Assembly: GCA_910577085.1 (NCBI GenBank)
Contig: CAJTLE010000009.1
Coordinates: 1-44,415 of the forward strand
Source: an uncultured Allobaculum sp.
GTDB taxonomy: Bacteria; Bacillota_I; Bacilli_A; Erysipelotrichales; Erysipelotrichaceae
Length of the DNA stretch: 44,415 nucleotides
Direction of reading: 5' to 3'
Shown here: one piece after another, positions 32,943 to 41,188 of the stretch
Numbering within the stretch: the first letter of the stretch is position 1
How the letters are laid out: every line of letters begins with the position of its first letter
The notes under the pieces: generated by a model
What the model was told of the DNA's origin: nothing
Seen by the model: the letters and a program-made list of their open reading frames with translations, nothing else
Database searches by the model: none
Program-made: the position numbers and the translations under genes

Positions 32943-34454
32943 ATGACCAAGAAGAAAAATAAAAATCAATATAAAAAAATCCCGGATGGTAAGAAGCCAT
33001 CCGGTTCGAATAGAAAACCAACGCGCAAGCGTTTCAGCAGAAAAAGCAAGATTCTGGCCGGTGCGCTTGTCATTGTGCTGGTGATTGTGATTGCGTTGTG
33101 TCTTTGGCTGCCCAAAGTTCTCAGCCCAAAGCGTTCCATGACCTACCTTGATCAGATCCAGCTTTCGGATCTGAAAGAACTGCCACAGAGCGCCTTTGAC
33201 GAGACGGTTGAGGTGGACGACATGACCATTTATGGCACTTCTCTGGTGTTCTATGACCGAACCTTTGAACCCATGGAAACTGACGGCTTTTTCGGCCGGA
33301 ATGTCACTCTGCGCAATATTAAAGATGGAAATACGATTTCCTCGACCTTCAGTGGCGGAGCAGATGCAGGCATTGACTTGCAGATGCTGCCCGAAGGGGT
33401 GTATGAAGTGTATCTGTCCGATGGTTATAAACCCAAACGCGCCTACACCGAAAGCGCGAAGCTGGAAGATACGTTTGTGACTATGCGCGACAATGACAAA
33501 GTCAAAAAAGTGCAAGTCGCTTCCAGTCCGTATTATCTGGATCGTTACAATATTCAGATGGACAAACCGTATCTGTTTATCGCAGTCACGGAAAGTGATC
33601 CACTCGAGACTATTGCAGATGTGTGCATCGATCCAAGCACCCTGGCCTGGCCGGCAGACGAGACCACCTTTGAAGATTCAATTGATGGCTTCTCTGAAAC
33701 CCAGCAGGCATGGGCTTTAGCTGAAAAGATCAAAGCCAATCTGGAAAGCACGGGACTGAAAGTTATTTATTCCCATCAGAAAGTTAAAGAAGCGATTTAT
33801 ACCGGTGCAGAGAGCACAATTGAAACGGGCTATCAGGCTCAGGCAAAAATTTTCTTATCGCTGAGCATGTATACGCAGGACTATACTCGTCCGTTTGTTT
33901 TGTCCAGCCCATTTACCAATGGCAGACTGGGCAATGAAATTACGGTCTGTCTCAACCAGAATGGCGTCGAACTGGAAAACATTTCGACACTGACCCAGCT
34001 CAATCAGGGCAATGGATATGATCTATTCCAGCCCGATGAAAATTACAACTATACAAAACTGACCAATACTGCTTCCATACGCGAATCTGGTGGTAAAGTG
34101 ACCAGTGCCGGTCAGGCCGCCGGATTTGAAGCCAACAGCCAGTATTCAGATGCCTATGGCATGAACGGTGTTCTGTTTGGCTTTGCGTCCACGGAAAATG
34201 CTGAAAGCCGGACTTACTTCCTCGAGCATATTGATGCGATTGCCAGAGGAATCAGTGAAGGCATCCTGCAGTATGCGCATATCTCAACACCAATTGATCT
34301 GAGTAAGCTGAGCACCCAACAGACTGCTTCCAGCCAGATGGCATCCCCAGAATCTGTGGCTCCCGTAACCGAATCCGTTGAAAATGCGGATCCTGCTCAG
34401 ACTGCTCCGGTAGAAGAGCCTGCAGCAGAACAGCCGGCTGTGGACGGACAGTAA
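32943..34454 (+). CDS. Membrane-anchored protein resembling a degenerate N-acetylmuramoyl-L-alanine amidase
   Basis: The 503-residue protein has a very basic N-terminus, one membrane helix (residues 36-57) and a long extracellular part. Residues from about 225 follow the Amidase_3 pattern: a strand ending in IDP (VCIDPSTLAWPA), SETQQAWALAEKIKANLESTGLKVIYSHQ, then AKIFLSLSMYTQ. In active enzymes these read IDPGHGG, SE and SLHxN. Here both zinc-binding histidines are gone, while the glutamate in SET remains. I infer an inactive, possibly peptidoglycan-binding relative; this rests on motif layout only. The tail after 460 is Pro/Ala/Glu-rich. The start must be 32943, since no other Met precedes the helix. 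Confidence 0.7.
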   Translation: MTKKKNKNQYKKIPDGKKPSGSNRKPTRKRFSRKSKILAGALVIVLVIVIALCLWLPKVLSPKRSMTYLDQIQLSDLKELPQSAFDETVEVDDMTIYGTSLVFYDRTFEPMETDGFFGRNVTLRNIKDGNTISSTFSGGADAGIDLQMLPEGVYEVYLSDGYKPKRAYTESAKLEDTFVTMRDNDKVKKVQVASSPYYLDRYNIQMDKPYLFIAVTESDPLETIADVCIDPSTLAWPADETTFEDSIDGFSETQQAWALAEKIKANLESTGLKVIYSHQKVKEAIYTGAESTIETGYQAQAKIFLSLSMYTQDYTRPFVLSSPFTNGRLGNEITVCLNQNGVELENISTLTQLNQGNGYDLFQPDENYNYTKLTNTASIRESGGKVTSAGQAAGFEANSQYSDAYGMNGVLFGFASTENAESRTYFLEHIDAIARGISEGILQYAHISTPIDLSKLSTQQTASSQMASPESVAPVTESVENADPAQTAPVEEPAAEQPAVDGQ

Positions 34455-34809
34455 CGACCATATAAATCCGTCTTTAAAATTGGAGAATCTTATGTAAACC
34501 GAAAGAACAGGCCTGCAGGAAAATCTGCCAGGCAAGTCCATAAAACAAGCGTGTAAACAAGCACATCAAACAAACTGATAAATACAAACTGATAAATAAG
34601 GAAAGAGTTCTTTAAAAAGGACTCTGGATACCCAGATATGGAAAGGAGGGCGCGCAATTCCTTCTCCCTGTCTTTCACCTGTCTTTGGCGGTGGAATTCT
34701 GTCGTTGTCTGTCTTCTATCTATATAGAGAACAGATTGAATAGAAAGCAGACCCAAACCACAAAACGGCCAGGGCAGAAAAGAGCAGGGAATCCTTGCGC
34801 TTATCGAAA
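34455..34809. other. Leader region of the ABC-F gene
   Basis: About 355 bases. It contains two perfect tandem copies of CAAACTGATAAATA (34571-34584, 34585-34598) and a hairpin near 34605-34625 (GAGTTCTTT / AAGGACTC). A 29-codon frame also occurs at 34638-34727 (MERRARNSFS start) but has no ribosome binding site. ABC-F genes are often controlled by leader-peptide attenuation, so this is worth noting, but I see no clear attenuator terminator. Confidence 0.4.
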
Positions 34810-36708
34810 ATGAAACTTCAAGTTTCGAATCTGTATAAGTCATTTGGCGCGCATGACATCTTGCAGGGAGCAAGCCTGCAAGTAAAGGGAACTGAAAAAA
34901 TCGGACTGGTCGGCCGCAATGGATGCGGCAAGACCACCTTGTTAAATATCATTTCCGGCCAGGAAGACTTTGAAAAAGGCGAGCGGATTATCCCGAATGC
35001 AACCCGCATTGGAACCCTTTCGCAGACTGTATTTAATGACAAAACCATCACAGTAAAAGAAGCACTCGAAAAAGTGTTTGAACCCTTGAAAGTTCTGGAA
35101 AAAGAGCTGGAAAAACAGGCCATGATTCTGGGCGAAGACCACTCAGAAAAACAGCTCGAAAAGTATGACCGCCTGCAAAACCAGTTTGAAACGCTGGGTG
35201 GGTATGACTACGAACATGAAATGAAGTCGGTTTTCTTCCACTTTGGCTTTGAAGAAAAGGATCTGGACAAACGTCTGGATGAATTTTCTTCCGGTCAGCA
35301 GACCCGCATTGCGCTCGTTCGTCTGCTGCTGGAAAAACCGGATGTTCTGCTGCTCGACGAGCCGACCAACCATCTCGATCTTGATTCCATTGAATGGCTG
35401 GAAAGCTACATCAGCCGCTATCCAAGTGCAGTCATTCTTGTCAGCCATGACCGTATGTTCCTGGATCATGTGTGTGATGAAATCGTGGAAATTGAACATG
35501 GAAAAACAATGCGTTATCCAGGTTCCTATACCCACTATGTCAAAGCCAAGGAAGAATGGATCGAAAAGAACCATGAAGCCTATCTGCGTCAGCAGGATGA
35601 GATTCATCACATGGAAGAGCTCATCGAAAAATTCCGTTACAAAAAAAGCAAAGCAGCCTTTGCTCAATCCAAAATCAAATATCTCGAGCGGATGGACCGC
35701 ATTGAAGATGTCAAAGCCGACAACTCGGTAATCAAAGCAACCTTCACATCCGGCCGTAAAGGCGGCAACCGGGTTCTGGAAGTAGATAACCTGGTGTTTG
35801 GATATGACAAACCTTTATCCAAAGTCAGCTTCAACCTGTTCCGTCAGAACCGTGTCGGCATTATCGGCCCAAATGGCATTGGTAAATCGACTCTGCTCAA
35901 AACCCTGACTGGCCAGCTGCCAAGTCTTGGCGGTCAGTATGATTTTGGCCACCAGATTGATATTGGCTATTTTGATCAGGAAACAGCTGCCATGCACTCC
36001 ACCAAGACTGTCATCGATACCTTATGGGATGACCAGCCGGACAGCACCCAGACTCAGATCCGAAATGTCCTGGCCGCCTTCCTGTTTACCAAAGATGAAG
36101 TCTTCAAAGAAGTCAACGATTTGTCTGGAGGCGAAAAAGTCTCCTTATCGCTGGCCAGATTGATGATGGCTCATGATAACCTGCTGATTCTTGACGAACC
36201 GACCAACCATCTTGATATTCCAGCCAAAGAAGCTCTGGAAAAAGCCCTCCAGAACTATGACGGCACGCTTCTGTTTGTCAGCCATGACCGTATGTTCTTA
36301 TCCAAAATGGCCGACAAAGTTCTTGTCGTCGGACCGGAAAGCAAGATGTATGATCTGAGCTACAACGAATATACAGAAAAGAAAAAAGCGGGAGCGCTCA
36401 ATCAGATCGAAGCTGCTCCAGCAGGCCGCGGCCGTCAGATGAAAAAGCCGGAACCAGAAAAAACATCGGCCATGCTCCGTCAGGAAAAGAACCAGCTGAC
36501 CAATCGTTGTGCCAAGCTGGAAGAACTGCTTGCCAAAGCGGAAGAAGATCTGGAAACGCTGCGCGACCTTCGCTATGAACCGGAATATTATCAGGACTAC
36601 CGGAAAATGGATGAACTGGAAGCTAAGATTGACGACAAGCACAATGAAATCGCCAATCTGACCAAGGAATGGGAAGAAAAAATGACCCGCCTGGAGGAAA
36701 TGTCCTGA
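34810..36708 (+). CDS. ABC-F family ATPase (ribosome-associated)
   Basis: The 632-residue protein has two ABC domains and no membrane segment, as in ABC-F translation factors and antibiotic-resistance proteins. First domain: Walker A GRNGCGKTT, signature FSSGQQTR, Walker B LLLDEPTNHLDLDS. The linker (about 240-310) is charged and helical. Second domain: GPNGIGKST, LSGGEKVSLSLARLM and LILDEPTNHLDIP. A C-terminal coiled coil (about 555-632) completes it. It probably acts on the ribosomal E site. I start at ATG (MKLQVSNLYKSFG), the usual family start. The upstream in-frame TTG at 34795 has CAGGGA five bases before it and is a real alternative (MRLSK extension). Confidence 0.93.
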   Translation: MKLQVSNLYKSFGAHDILQGASLQVKGTEKIGLVGRNGCGKTTLLNIISGQEDFEKGERIIPNATRIGTLSQTVFNDKTITVKEALEKVFEPLKVLEKELEKQAMILGEDHSEKQLEKYDRLQNQFETLGGYDYEHEMKSVFFHFGFEEKDLDKRLDEFSSGQQTRIALVRLLLEKPDVLLLDEPTNHLDLDSIEWLESYISRYPSAVILVSHDRMFLDHVCDEIVEIEHGKTMRYPGSYTHYVKAKEEWIEKNHEAYLRQQDEIHHMEELIEKFRYKKSKAAFAQSKIKYLERMDRIEDVKADNSVIKATFTSGRKGGNRVLEVDNLVFGYDKPLSKVSFNLFRQNRVGIIGPNGIGKSTLLKTLTGQLPSLGGQYDFGHQIDIGYFDQETAAMHSTKTVIDTLWDDQPDSTQTQIRNVLAAFLFTKDEVFKEVNDLSGGEKVSLSLARLMMAHDNLLILDEPTNHLDIPAKEALEKALQNYDGTLLFVSHDRMFLSKMADKVLVVGPESKMYDLSYNEYTEKKKAGALNQIEAAPAGRGRQMKKPEPEKTSAMLRQEKNQLTNRCAKLEELLAKAEEDLETLRDLRYEPEYYQDYRKMDELEAKIDDKHNEIANLTKEWEEKMTRLEEMS

Positions 36709-36762
36709 GAGTAAAGACTTAGTCCAAGTCTTCGATTTCCCCAAAACAATCTCTAAACAGAC

Positions 36763-36817
36763 AAAGAGCTTTTCACCTGTCGATCGAAACAATCGACCAG
36801 GATGAAAAGCTCTTTTT
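36763..36817. terminator. Bidirectional terminator between ABC-F and GIY-YIG genes
   Basis: AAAGAGCTTTTCA (36763-36775) pairs perfectly with TGAAAAGCTCTTT (36803-36815), with TCGAT/ATCGA inside and T runs on both strands. The converging gene ends at its edge. Confidence 0.93.
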
Positions 36818-37163
36818 ACGTGCTGATATTGATATTAGGAGGGGTGTTACTGTTCTCGTTACTATTCTCATTCGTAAACAGCTGGGCCATCTGAATCAGA
36901 CAGAACGGCCGGCTGATGGCCAAAGCAAGTTTTTCCTGACGGGTCAGCTGTTTGATCCGGTATTCGCGGCTCAATGCCTCGTGTCGATTCAGAAACACCT
37001 CATGATAAATCAGATAGACCGGCGTTCGGACTTTGGTATATTTGGCTCCCCGTCCGGCATTATGAGTTTTCAGGCGCCGCACAAGATCAGGCGTATAACC
37101 TGTATAAAAGGTCCCGTCATGACAGACGAGCATGTAGACAAAATAAAGCTGTGCTTCTTCCAT
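36816..37163 (-). CDS. GIY-YIG domain protein, UPF0213/YhbQ type
   Basis: The 115-residue protein carries a single GIY-YIG nuclease domain: YFVYMLVCHDGTFYTGYTPDLVRRLKTHNAGRGAKYTKVRTPVYLIYHE, followed by EALSREYRIKQLTRQEK. The GIY and YIG elements read VYM and YTG, as in many UPF0213 members. Function is unknown; DNA repair has been proposed. The C-terminal 20 residues (NENSNENSNTPP) are low-complexity. The ribosome binding site is weak (TAAGG). Rpn-type genes lie upstream on the same strand. Confidence 0.88.
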   Translation of the reverse strand: MEEAQLYFVYMLVCHDGTFYTGYTPDLVRRLKTHNAGRGAKYTKVRTPVYLIYHEVFLNRHEALSREYRIKQLTRQEKLALAISRPFCLIQMAQLFTNENSNENSNTPPNINIST

Positions 37164-37216
37164 GCCTTACATCGTATCGATTCACTCATCTATCTTCAAA
37201 TTGCCTGGTGGGGGGA

Positions 37217-37465
37217 TTACGGCTGCTGTTGCTTGAGCAGTTCTAAAAATTTTGCCCGCTCACTTTCTGGAATATCGATCAGATCCATTGCCTGGTCAGG
37301 GGAAAGCGGTGTTTTCAAGATGCTTTGAAGGGAATGCAAGGTTCCAATATTGATTCCAATGTCGATTCCTTTGTTGATTCCAATGTCGATTCCTTTGTTG
37401 ATTCCAATGTCGATTCCTTTGTTGATTCCCCGTTCTTCGATCGCTTCGCTTAAATTACAGGACAT
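37217..37465 (-). pseudogene. Duplicated C-terminal tail of an Rpn-type nuclease
   Basis: The 82-codon frame starts MSCNLSEAIEERGINKG and contains only the C-terminal tail of the Rpn family, ending LSPDQAMDLIDIPESERAKFLELLKQQQP. It carries three GINKGIDI repeats. A second, frameshifted copy of the same tail lies just upstream at about 37500-37620. AAAGG stands five to nine bases before the ATG, so the fragment could be translated, but it lacks the nuclease domain. Confidence 0.7.
37352..37423. repeat. Three perfect 24-base tandem repeats in the Rpn tail
   Basis: Units at 37352-37375, 37376-37399 and 37400-37423 are identical. On the minus strand they encode the eight-residue GINKGIDI repeat in frame. 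Partial units flank them on both sides. Confidence 0.9.
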
Positions 37466-37615
37466 ATAGTTACCTTTTGCAGGAGCAGAGCATTTACTGC
37501 TGCTGTTGCTTGAGCAATTCCAAATATTTTGGGCGGTCGTTCTCTGGAATATCAACCAGATCCATTGCCTGATCAACAGAAAGCTGTGTTTTTTTCAAGA
37601 TGCTTTGAATGGAGC

Positions 37616-38452
37616 TTAAGTAATTTTTTTGGTTGTTCTTTGTTCGATCGCTTCGCTTAAATTGCACATGTTTGTAGCCTCCTTTTCCATGGTTTGAGTC
37701 ATCTGGATCCCATAATCATTTTGAAGCGTTTTTGCTTTCTCGGCGGCGCTTTTAACGTCAGAAAGCAGAATATCCAGCATACGCAGTGTGCCGCTGTAAT
37801 TTTTTGTTCCTGGTCCTCCAAGATAGACAGTGATTACGGACATTAAGTCGTAACTGCTGACGGGTGCCACTGAATTACCGACTAGTGTATGCGGCTGAAA
37901 ATCAAAGGATGTGATGCTGTTTCTGTCCTTTACAGGCGGATTGAGACAGATCCAGATCGAATATACTTTTGTGAGTTTTTCATAGTGGGAATTTGTAAAT
38001 TCTCGATTGTATTGCGAAGATAACAATCTGGCACAGTAATAAATGCCCCGTGTGACGATTGGGTAGCCAGGATAAGAATCTTTCTGAGCTTCCACGTTGA
38101 TGATCACGCCGATTTCTTCCTGGGTATTTGGAACAAGAGCCCGAAACAGGATGTCGTAAGTGGCTTCTCCCTTACTGGTCGTTTTGTCACTGGAATCCAT
38201 TCCGAGAATTGCTGGATTTGTTTTGTCCGTCGTGATCGGAATGGCATCAACAAGCGGCGTTCCTTCGATATACCGATTGGCAATCTCATTTACAGAGCAG
38301 TCTTGGAACTCGGTAAGATAGGATTTCGTCACGTGGGCGAGAACTACTTTTTCTGACAACAGACGTTTACAGGCTGCATCATAACTGACTTTGTGTTCTG
38401 TGCTCTCTAACTTGCTGGCAATCGATGTTTTTTGAAGCTTTGGTGAATCCAT
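37616..38452 (-). CDS. Rpn-family PD-(D/E)XK nuclease (recombination-promoting), frameshifted tail
   Basis: The 278-residue protein is an Rpn/transposase_31-like protein. The nuclease core is visible as YDILFRALVP followed by IGVIINVEAQKDSYPGYP, with Asp and ExQ in place. It is preceded by SYDAACKRLLSEKVVLAHVTKSYL. Start choice: ATG 38452 has AAGGAG nine bases upstream. The ATG six codons earlier does not. The frame ends SEAIEQRTTKKIT, then stops. In the next frame the expected tail continues (SILKKTQLSVDQAMDLVDIPEN), so a small deletion has shifted the frame near 37620. The nuclease domain itself is intact. Confidence 0.85.
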   Translation of the reverse strand: MDSPKLQKTSIASKLESTEHKVSYDAACKRLLSEKVVLAHVTKSYLTEFQDCSVNEIANRYIEGTPLVDAIPITTDKTNPAILGMDSSDKTTSKGEATYDILFRALVPNTQEEIGVIINVEAQKDSYPGYPIVTRGIYYCARLLSSQYNREFTNSHYEKLTKVYSIWICLNPPVKDRNSITSFDFQPHTLVGNSVAPVSSYDLMSVITVYLGGPGTKNYSGTLRMLDILLSDVKSAAEKAKTLQNDYGIQMTQTMEKEATNMCNLSEAIEQRTTKKIT

Positions 38453-38470
38453 TTTCGTCTTCTCCTTCAT

Positions 38471-39030
38471 TATATGAAATTTGAATTCTCACTTCTTCTT
38501 ATTTTGTTTTTGATCCTTTTCTGCTGCTTGACCGGCAAATCGTCACAACAAAGCGGAATCCAGATACCAGGGAGTTAGTTTCTGATTCCTTTAGCTGAAT
38601 CGCGAAGCTGAAGGAATCTGCCTTCTGAATGGCTGTCCAAAAGAGGATCAGAGTGAGGACTCAACTGGATATACGCAAGATTTCAGAATGTATCGCAAAA
38701 ACCGAAAATTTTTTAAAAAGTCAGCACCGGGCTGACTGTTGGAAACAGATCGGCCAGGACGGTTGTTGTTCAGGTCGTTTTCAGACTGATCTGGGCTTAT
38801 AAAAGCGGATTGCTGGAGATGGAAATTCTGAAGGTGGAAGGAAATTTGAAAACCGGACAGCCCCTATCAGGGAGCGATATGGGAATATGGAAAGTCTCAG
38901 GGGGTGCCTCAGGAAAAAAGTTTAAAAATATTGAATTCAGGGTTGCATTCAAAAAGAGGAAGTGGTTTAATATGGGAGTTCGAGTTGAGCGAAACAGTTC
39001 GAATCTAAAGCCAAATAAATTTCTTAAAGA
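38471..39030. other. Intergenic region between Rpn-type gene and tRNA
   Basis: About 560 bases. An 86-codon plus frame (38810-39070) runs into the tRNA promoter, has no clear ribosome binding site and no similarity; I do not call it. Nothing else is recognisable. Confidence 0.4.
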
Positions 39031-39035
39031 AATGC

Positions 39036-39064
39036 TTGACTTTGATTCTGATCTGGAGTATCTT
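39036..39064 (+). promoter_or_regulatory. tRNA-Gln promoter
   Basis: TTGACT (39036-39041), a 17-base spacer and TATCTT (39059-39064), placed 18 bases before the tRNA 5' end. Confidence 0.8.
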
Positions 39065-39082
39065 AAATGAGCGTGATCGCAT

Positions 39083-39158
39083 TGGGGTATAGCCAAGCGG
39101 TAAGGCAGCAGACTCTGAATCTGCCATTTCCGTGGTTCGAATCCACGTACCCCAGCCA
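39083..39158 (+). tRNA. tRNA-Gln, anticodon CTG
   Basis: The 76-base gene folds into a full cloverleaf. The acceptor stem is TGGGGTA / TACCCCA, with the U1-A72 pair typical of tRNA-Gln. The anticodon stem GCAGA/TCTGC encloses the loop CTCTGAA (anticodon CTG), and the T-arm contains GGTTCGAATCC. Discriminator G and CCA are encoded. It reads CAG. Confidence 0.96.
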
Positions 39159-39194
39159 TATGAAAATATATCAGTGAAAGCTGATTCCTTATAC

Positions 39195-39218
39195 GCCTGC
39201 ATATCGCAGGTTTTTTTT
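39195..39218 (+). terminator. tRNA-Gln terminator
   Basis: CCTGC (39196-39200) pairs with GCAGG (39206-39210), followed by eight Ts. Confidence 0.85.
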
Positions 39219-39220
39219 AC

Positions 39221-39255
39221 CCTCCTGGTTCCAGCACCAGGAGGTATTTCTTTTT
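39221..39255 (+). terminator. Second hairpin after the tRNA terminator
   Basis: CCTCCTGGT (39221-39229) pairs perfectly with ACCAGGAGG (39236-39244), followed by TATTTCTTTTTC. It stands three bases after the first terminator, as a back-up terminator. The stem's CCTCC/GGAGG resembles an anti-SD/SD pair. Confidence 0.6.
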
Positions 39256-39512
39256 CTCGGATTTTTTACTCAGATGATTTCCAAGACTGTTTGCAGGAAT
39301 GTTTCTTATATCCTTTAGAACCGATCGCTTTGAAAACTGGAGATTTTCGAAAGAGCAGAATTTTTGGATGATCTAGCGGGATGGTTTTTGGATCAGGTTC
39401 TGGCGGACAAAGGGGATTTCAATCCGAAAAGGAGCGGAAGATGTCGATCTTTTTGCAAATCAAGCCCGTATCGACTACACTTTGACTTGATTAGTAAGGA
39501 GAATCGATTGTC

Positions 39513-40973
39513 ATGACAAAAAAAGTCAGAACGCGGTTTGCCCCATCCCCAACCGGATATATGCATATTGGCAACCTGCGGACCGCATTATTTGAATATC
39601 TCATTGCCAAACATGAGAACGGCGATTTTTTACTTCGAATCGAAGATACTGACCAGGGTCGTAAAGTCGAAGGTGCCGTTGACATTATTTATAAAACCCT
39701 CAAAGACGTTGGCCTGAACTGGGATGAAGGACCAGATATCGGAGGCGACTATGGTCCTTACGTTCAGTCTGAACGTTTAGGCATGTACAAAGGCTATGCT
39801 GAAGAGCTGGTCAAAACAGGCCACGCTCACTATTGCTTCTGCTCTGAAGAAGATATTGAAGCGCAGCGTAAAGAAGCTGAATCCCTGGGCATTTCTTTCA
39901 AATTCCAGGATCCATGCAAGCACCTGTCCCAGGAAGAAATCCAGGCAAAACTCGATGCCGGCGAACCTTATGTTATCCGTCAGACCATTGCCAATGTCGG
40001 CGAAACTTCTTTTGATGATGAAGTATACGGCCACATTGAATTTGACGGCGACCTGCTTGATGAGCAGATCCTGTTAAAGTCCGATGGTTTCCCAACTTAT
40101 AACTTTGCCAATATCATCGACGACCACACCATGAACATCTCTCACGTTGTCCGTGGTAACGAATACCTGTCTTCTACACCAAAATACAACCTGATCTATG
40201 ATGCCTATGGCTGGGATCGTCCAACGTATGTTCACGTTCCACCTGTAATGAAAGATGAACACCAGAAACTATCCAAACGAAACGGTGACGCTTCCTTCCA
40301 GGATCTGGTCGCAAAAGGCTACCTGCCAGCTGCCATCATCAACTACATTGCCTTGCTTGGCTGGGCACCACCTACGGAACAGGAAATTTACTCTCTGCCA
40401 GAGTTAATTGAAGTTTTTGATGTAAAACGTATTTCCAAGTCCCCGGCTATTTTCGATATCGATAAGCTGACTTGGATGAATGGAATTTATCTGCGCAACA
40501 TGGATGAAGACACTTACTTCGAAACGGTTCGTCCATATCTCGAACGCGCTGTTAAAGGTCCATATGATCTCAGAAAAATTGCCAAGATCATTCAGCCACG
40601 AATTGATGTCCTGACTCAGATTGAAGAATCTGTAGACTTCTTCGACAAGACCGGCGACTACGATCTGGAAATGTATCGTCATAAAAAGATGAAATCCACT
40701 CCAGAATCCGCACTGACTGCTTTAAAAGCTGTCCGCACTGCTCTGGAAAATCTGGACAACTGGACTGAAGAATCCGTTCACGAAACCCTGCTGGCTCTGC
40801 CAAAAGAATTGGGTGTGAAAAACGGTGTGGTTCTCTGGCCAGTCCGCACAGCCCTTTCTGGTAAACAGTTCACTCCAGGCGGAGCCATTGAAATTGCCTG
40901 GATTTTAGGTAAGGACGAATCCTTACGCCGAATTGATACCGCCATCGCACGACTCGAAGAGGCTTTAGCTTAG
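39513..40973 (+). CDS. gltX: Glutamyl-tRNA synthetase
   Basis: This class I synthetase charges tRNA-Glu, and tRNA-Gln too in organisms using the amidotransferase route. The 486-residue protein has the HIGH-type motif as HIGN (RFAPSPTGYMHIGNLRTAL) and the KMSKS-type motif as KLSKRNG. The discriminating blocks LLRIEDTDQGR and YNFANIIDDHTMNISHVVRGNEYLSSTPK are typical. AAGGAG lies 11 bases upstream of the ATG. The tRNA-Gln gene upstream is separated by terminators, so the genes are not co-transcribed. Confidence 0.97.
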   Translation: MTKKVRTRFAPSPTGYMHIGNLRTALFEYLIAKHENGDFLLRIEDTDQGRKVEGAVDIIYKTLKDVGLNWDEGPDIGGDYGPYVQSERLGMYKGYAEELVKTGHAHYCFCSEEDIEAQRKEAESLGISFKFQDPCKHLSQEEIQAKLDAGEPYVIRQTIANVGETSFDDEVYGHIEFDGDLLDEQILLKSDGFPTYNFANIIDDHTMNISHVVRGNEYLSSTPKYNLIYDAYGWDRPTYVHVPPVMKDEHQKLSKRNGDASFQDLVAKGYLPAAIINYIALLGWAPPTEQEIYSLPELIEVFDVKRISKSPAIFDIDKLTWMNGIYLRNMDEDTYFETVRPYLERAVKGPYDLRKIAKIIQPRIDVLTQIEESVDFFDKTGDYDLEMYRHKKMKSTPESALTALKAVRTALENLDNWTEESVHETLLALPKELGVKNGVVLWPVRTALSGKQFTPGGAIEIAWILGKDESLRRIDTAIARLEEALA

Positions 40974-40981
40974 TTTTTTCT

Positions 40982-41017
40982 GCCGAACTCAATCCTGGAT
41001 TGAGTCCGGCTTTTTTT
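40982..41017 (+). terminator. gltX terminator
   Basis: GCCG-A-ACTCAATC pairs with GATTGAGT-C-CGGC across a short loop, followed by seven Ts. Confidence 0.92.
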
Positions 41018-41188
41018 GAAAATGATCCATTCTGAACTGCCTGCAGGAGCAAAATTGCCTGGATCAGCTCTATGGCCGGCACCGCTGTATGGCCGGCAGC
41101 TGTTGTGTCTGTTTTTGTGGCCGGGAAGACATCAGAAAGGATCTAAACAAAACAAATTTCGAACGGTGATTTTGAAAGGAAGGGAAGT

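Noticed and set aside
37352..37423. CRISPR-like short repeats
   Set aside because: They are 24-base direct tandem repeats without spacers, in frame, encoding GINKGIDI.
38810..39070. 86-codon frame upstream of the tRNA
   Set aside because: It overlaps the tRNA promoter, lacks a convincing ribosome binding site and has no similarity.
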